Below, one piece after another: positions 43,901 through 44,270 of a stretch of DNA of 44,270 bases. The position numbers and the translations under genes were made by a program. How positions within the stretch are numbered: the stretch's first letter is position 1; each line of letters starts with the position of its first letter. The stretch is from NCBI RefSeq assembly GCF_002246015.1, contig NZ_NOLJ01000014.1, positions 16,092 to 60,361 on the forward strand, given 5' to 3'. Under the pieces are notes generated by a model. It worked only from the letters and a program-made list of their open reading frames with translations. It ran no database searches and was not told the origin of the DNA. The DNA comes from Nostoc sp. 'Peltigera membranacea cyanobiont' 210A. Its GTDB lineage: Bacteria > Cyanobacteriota > Cyanobacteriia > Cyanobacteriales > Nostocaceae.

Positions 43901-44050
43901 ATCGTTAAGTAACACCCAGCGATGTTGACGGTCTTTGACAAAAATTGGGTCAGAGATGCCATTAATTATTTGATGCAGAAATGCTGGGGAGAAGTTTTGC
44001 TGCCGTGTGTTTTTTTGCTCGTGGTTATCTAAGTATCGAGAATGGTTCAT
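40955..44050 (-). CDS. multi-PAS sensor histidine kinase with repeat-derived insertion
   Basis: 1031 residues from ATG 44050 (MNHSRYLDNHEQ); a GTG 90 bases upstream adds an unmatched extension. No membrane helix, so it is cytosolic. About five PAS domains follow one another, e.g. INGISDPIFVKDRQHRWVLL, DLFDLAPDAYLVTDL, LLIEQTPLAIIEWN and ALVENSSDFIGIS. The kinase core has the H-box (SSLGQLVAGVAHEINNPVNF), N-box (NILSNAIDALEE), G1 (ITDNGLGIS), F (FNPFFTTKP) and G2 (GQGTGMGLAIS). Between the N-box and G1 lies an insertion, bases about 41236-41345, whose DNA is intergenic repeat. No response regulator gene is nearby. The signal sensed is unknown. Confidence 0.92.
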   Translation of the reverse strand: MNHSRYLDNHEQKNTRQQNFSPAFLHQIINGISDPIFVKDRQHRWVLLNDRYCDFVGHRREELIGKSDYNFFPQVEADVFREIDELVFTTNITNENQHLFTDAQGITHLISTKKSCFQDETGNQFLVGSIRDIILQNEVGKVQDVTGITDSTNLMQTCDALRETLEELRQQNEELAIAREKAELEHQRYQDLFDLAPDAYLVTDLVGIIKEANYVAAALLSVKQKYLVGKPLILFIAESDRQTFINQLANLQQVQDWEIDLQPRKSAAFPARIKMVAMYNSQGQQVGWRWLLCDISEQQAALHNRQQAEKDLHRINAVLQAQQEASIDGILIIDENLTVTSFNQKFSQLWQIPAALIETRDDRQLVGWVLDKLVNPDEFLAKVEYLYQHPEESSHDEIFLKSGKIFERYSAPVRKQQGACDRISPLGDYYGRIWYYRDITEYKQADAQLRASKQRLALLIEQTPLAIIEWNTNFEVQTWNRAAERIFGYTTEEMLGNRFEIIVPENARKHVNEIITALLTQRGGSFSVNENVTKDDRRIVGEWYNNPLVAPDGQVLGIASMVLDITERKRAEEEQQKFVALVENSSDFIGISSMEGQVLYVNPAGLKMVGLSSLEAAKTKPVVDFHSPEAFAEFQQQIIPLMLQYGFWQGEFRHRHFQTGIEIPTDCSLFIVKHPETGEPFCRVAVVRDITERKQAKEALLKSEAQLRQQAQELKETLRELQRTQIHLIQSEKMSSLGQLVAGVAHEINNPVNFIYGNLNPAKEYTQDLLSLLQLYQSHYPQPVLEIQDFAEQIELDFLKSDFPQIINSMKVGADRIREIVLSLRTFSRLDEAEMKAVDIHEGIDSTLMILQSRLKGNDQRLTIEIIKEYGKLPLVECYAGQLNQVFMNILSNAIDALEEGLGKVGPPLGIRGNGDKGDKENKQCPMPNSQCPIPTICIRTELQQPNQVTIRITDNGLGISEDVKKQLFNPFFTTKPIGQGTGMGLAISYQIITERHGGCLECISQPGQGADFVIKIPLIQDTSTSELGIS
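41236..41345. repeat. STRR-like sequence inside the histidine kinase gene
   Basis: The stretch (AATTGGGCATTGAGAATTGG, then GCATGGGGCATTG, then CCTTGTCCCCCTTGTCCCC) is the same kind of repeat that fills gaps such as 7550-7650 and 37755-37770. It reads through without stop or frameshift as about 36 residues rich in Gly, Pro, Asn and Lys (GNGDKGDKENKQ...NSQCPIP). Confidence 0.7.
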
Positions 44051-44184
44051 ACCCAAATTTATTTCTAAAATGGAGCTAAACAGCTTTTGTTTAGTTCCCT
44101 GTGTGTCAGCATGAGTAGTATTTATTATTCCCAGAATCACTACGGATGCAACAGGGAATTGGGGATTGACCCGGATTTCTCACG

Positions 44185-44256
44185 CATAGTGTAGGCAGAG
44201 GGGGAAGAGGAGTGTGGGGAGTGTGGGGAGTGTGGGAGGTGTGGGAGGATGAGGAA
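44185..44256. repeat. G-rich tandem repeat at the window end
   Basis: Tandem units of GAGTGTGGG with variants (GAGGTGTGGG), running from about 44207 to 44245 within a purine-rich run. No gene is seen from 44051 to the end. Confidence 0.7.
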
Positions 44257-44270
44257 GAAGTCTTACCCCC

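Noticed and set aside
1..44270. tRNA or rRNA genes
   Set aside because: I saw no cloverleaf with a TTCRA-type T-arm and no rRNA-like sequence in the gaps; a covariance-model scan would settle it.

Overview
The window comes from a filamentous, heterocyst-forming cyanobacterium of the Nostoc/Anabaena type. The evidence is the many GCGATCGC (HIP1) octamers, heptameric short tandem repeats and small palindromic elements between genes, typical cyanobacterial proteins (membrane-anchored YvcK, DUF3124 lipoprotein, a phosphoribulokinase homologue), and above all a 13-codon patS minigene ending in RGSGR at 3644-3685. The exact strain cannot be given from sequence alone.

Layout. 1-655: 3' part of a Tn5-like IS4-family transposase. 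890-2621: aldo/keto reductase and a His-rich PadR regulator with a palindromic operator. 2622-3780: a long non-coding region with a MITE-like element and the patS minigene, which converges on hetY/tsaE (3781-4236). 4346-7341: YvcK, RuvC and IF3. 7685-12162: an ADP/ATP-translocase-like transporter fused to a HEAT-repeat region, a TrkA-N protein and a DUF3124 lipoprotein. 12435-18694: phosphoglucomutase, then an ion-homeostasis group (two CPA1 Na+/H+ antiporters around a DUF389 membrane protein).

18956-32405 is the most unusual part: a lipid-oxidation or oxylipin-type locus. A seven-gene minus-strand operon reads, in order of transcription: Fe-S old-yellow-enzyme-type reductase, diheme cytochrome c, small membrane protein, second diheme cytochrome c, lipoxygenase, ABM-domain monooxygenase, saccharopine-dehydrogenase-like reductase. 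Across a 666-bp divergent control region lie a third, secreted diheme cytochrome (similar in size and heme spacing to the rubber oxygenase RoxA), an alpha/beta hydrolase (lipase-like) and a short-chain dehydrogenase. Together they look like release, peroxidation, cleavage or rearrangement, and reduction of polyunsaturated acyl chains or isoprenoids. That is formally parallel to plant oxylipin synthesis (lipase, lipoxygenase, OPR-type reductase), but with diheme c-type proteins where plants use P450s. The pathway is inferred; only the families are visible.

32406-44270: an array of REP-like hairpins, RadC, a HigB/HigA toxin-antitoxin pair, two tandem paralogues of unknown function, a phosphoribulokinase homologue lacking one regulatory cysteine, a CoA-binding protein, an O-methyltransferase, AroA, ObgE and a multi-PAS histidine kinase whose catalytic domain carries an in-frame insertion made of intergenic-type repeat sequence.
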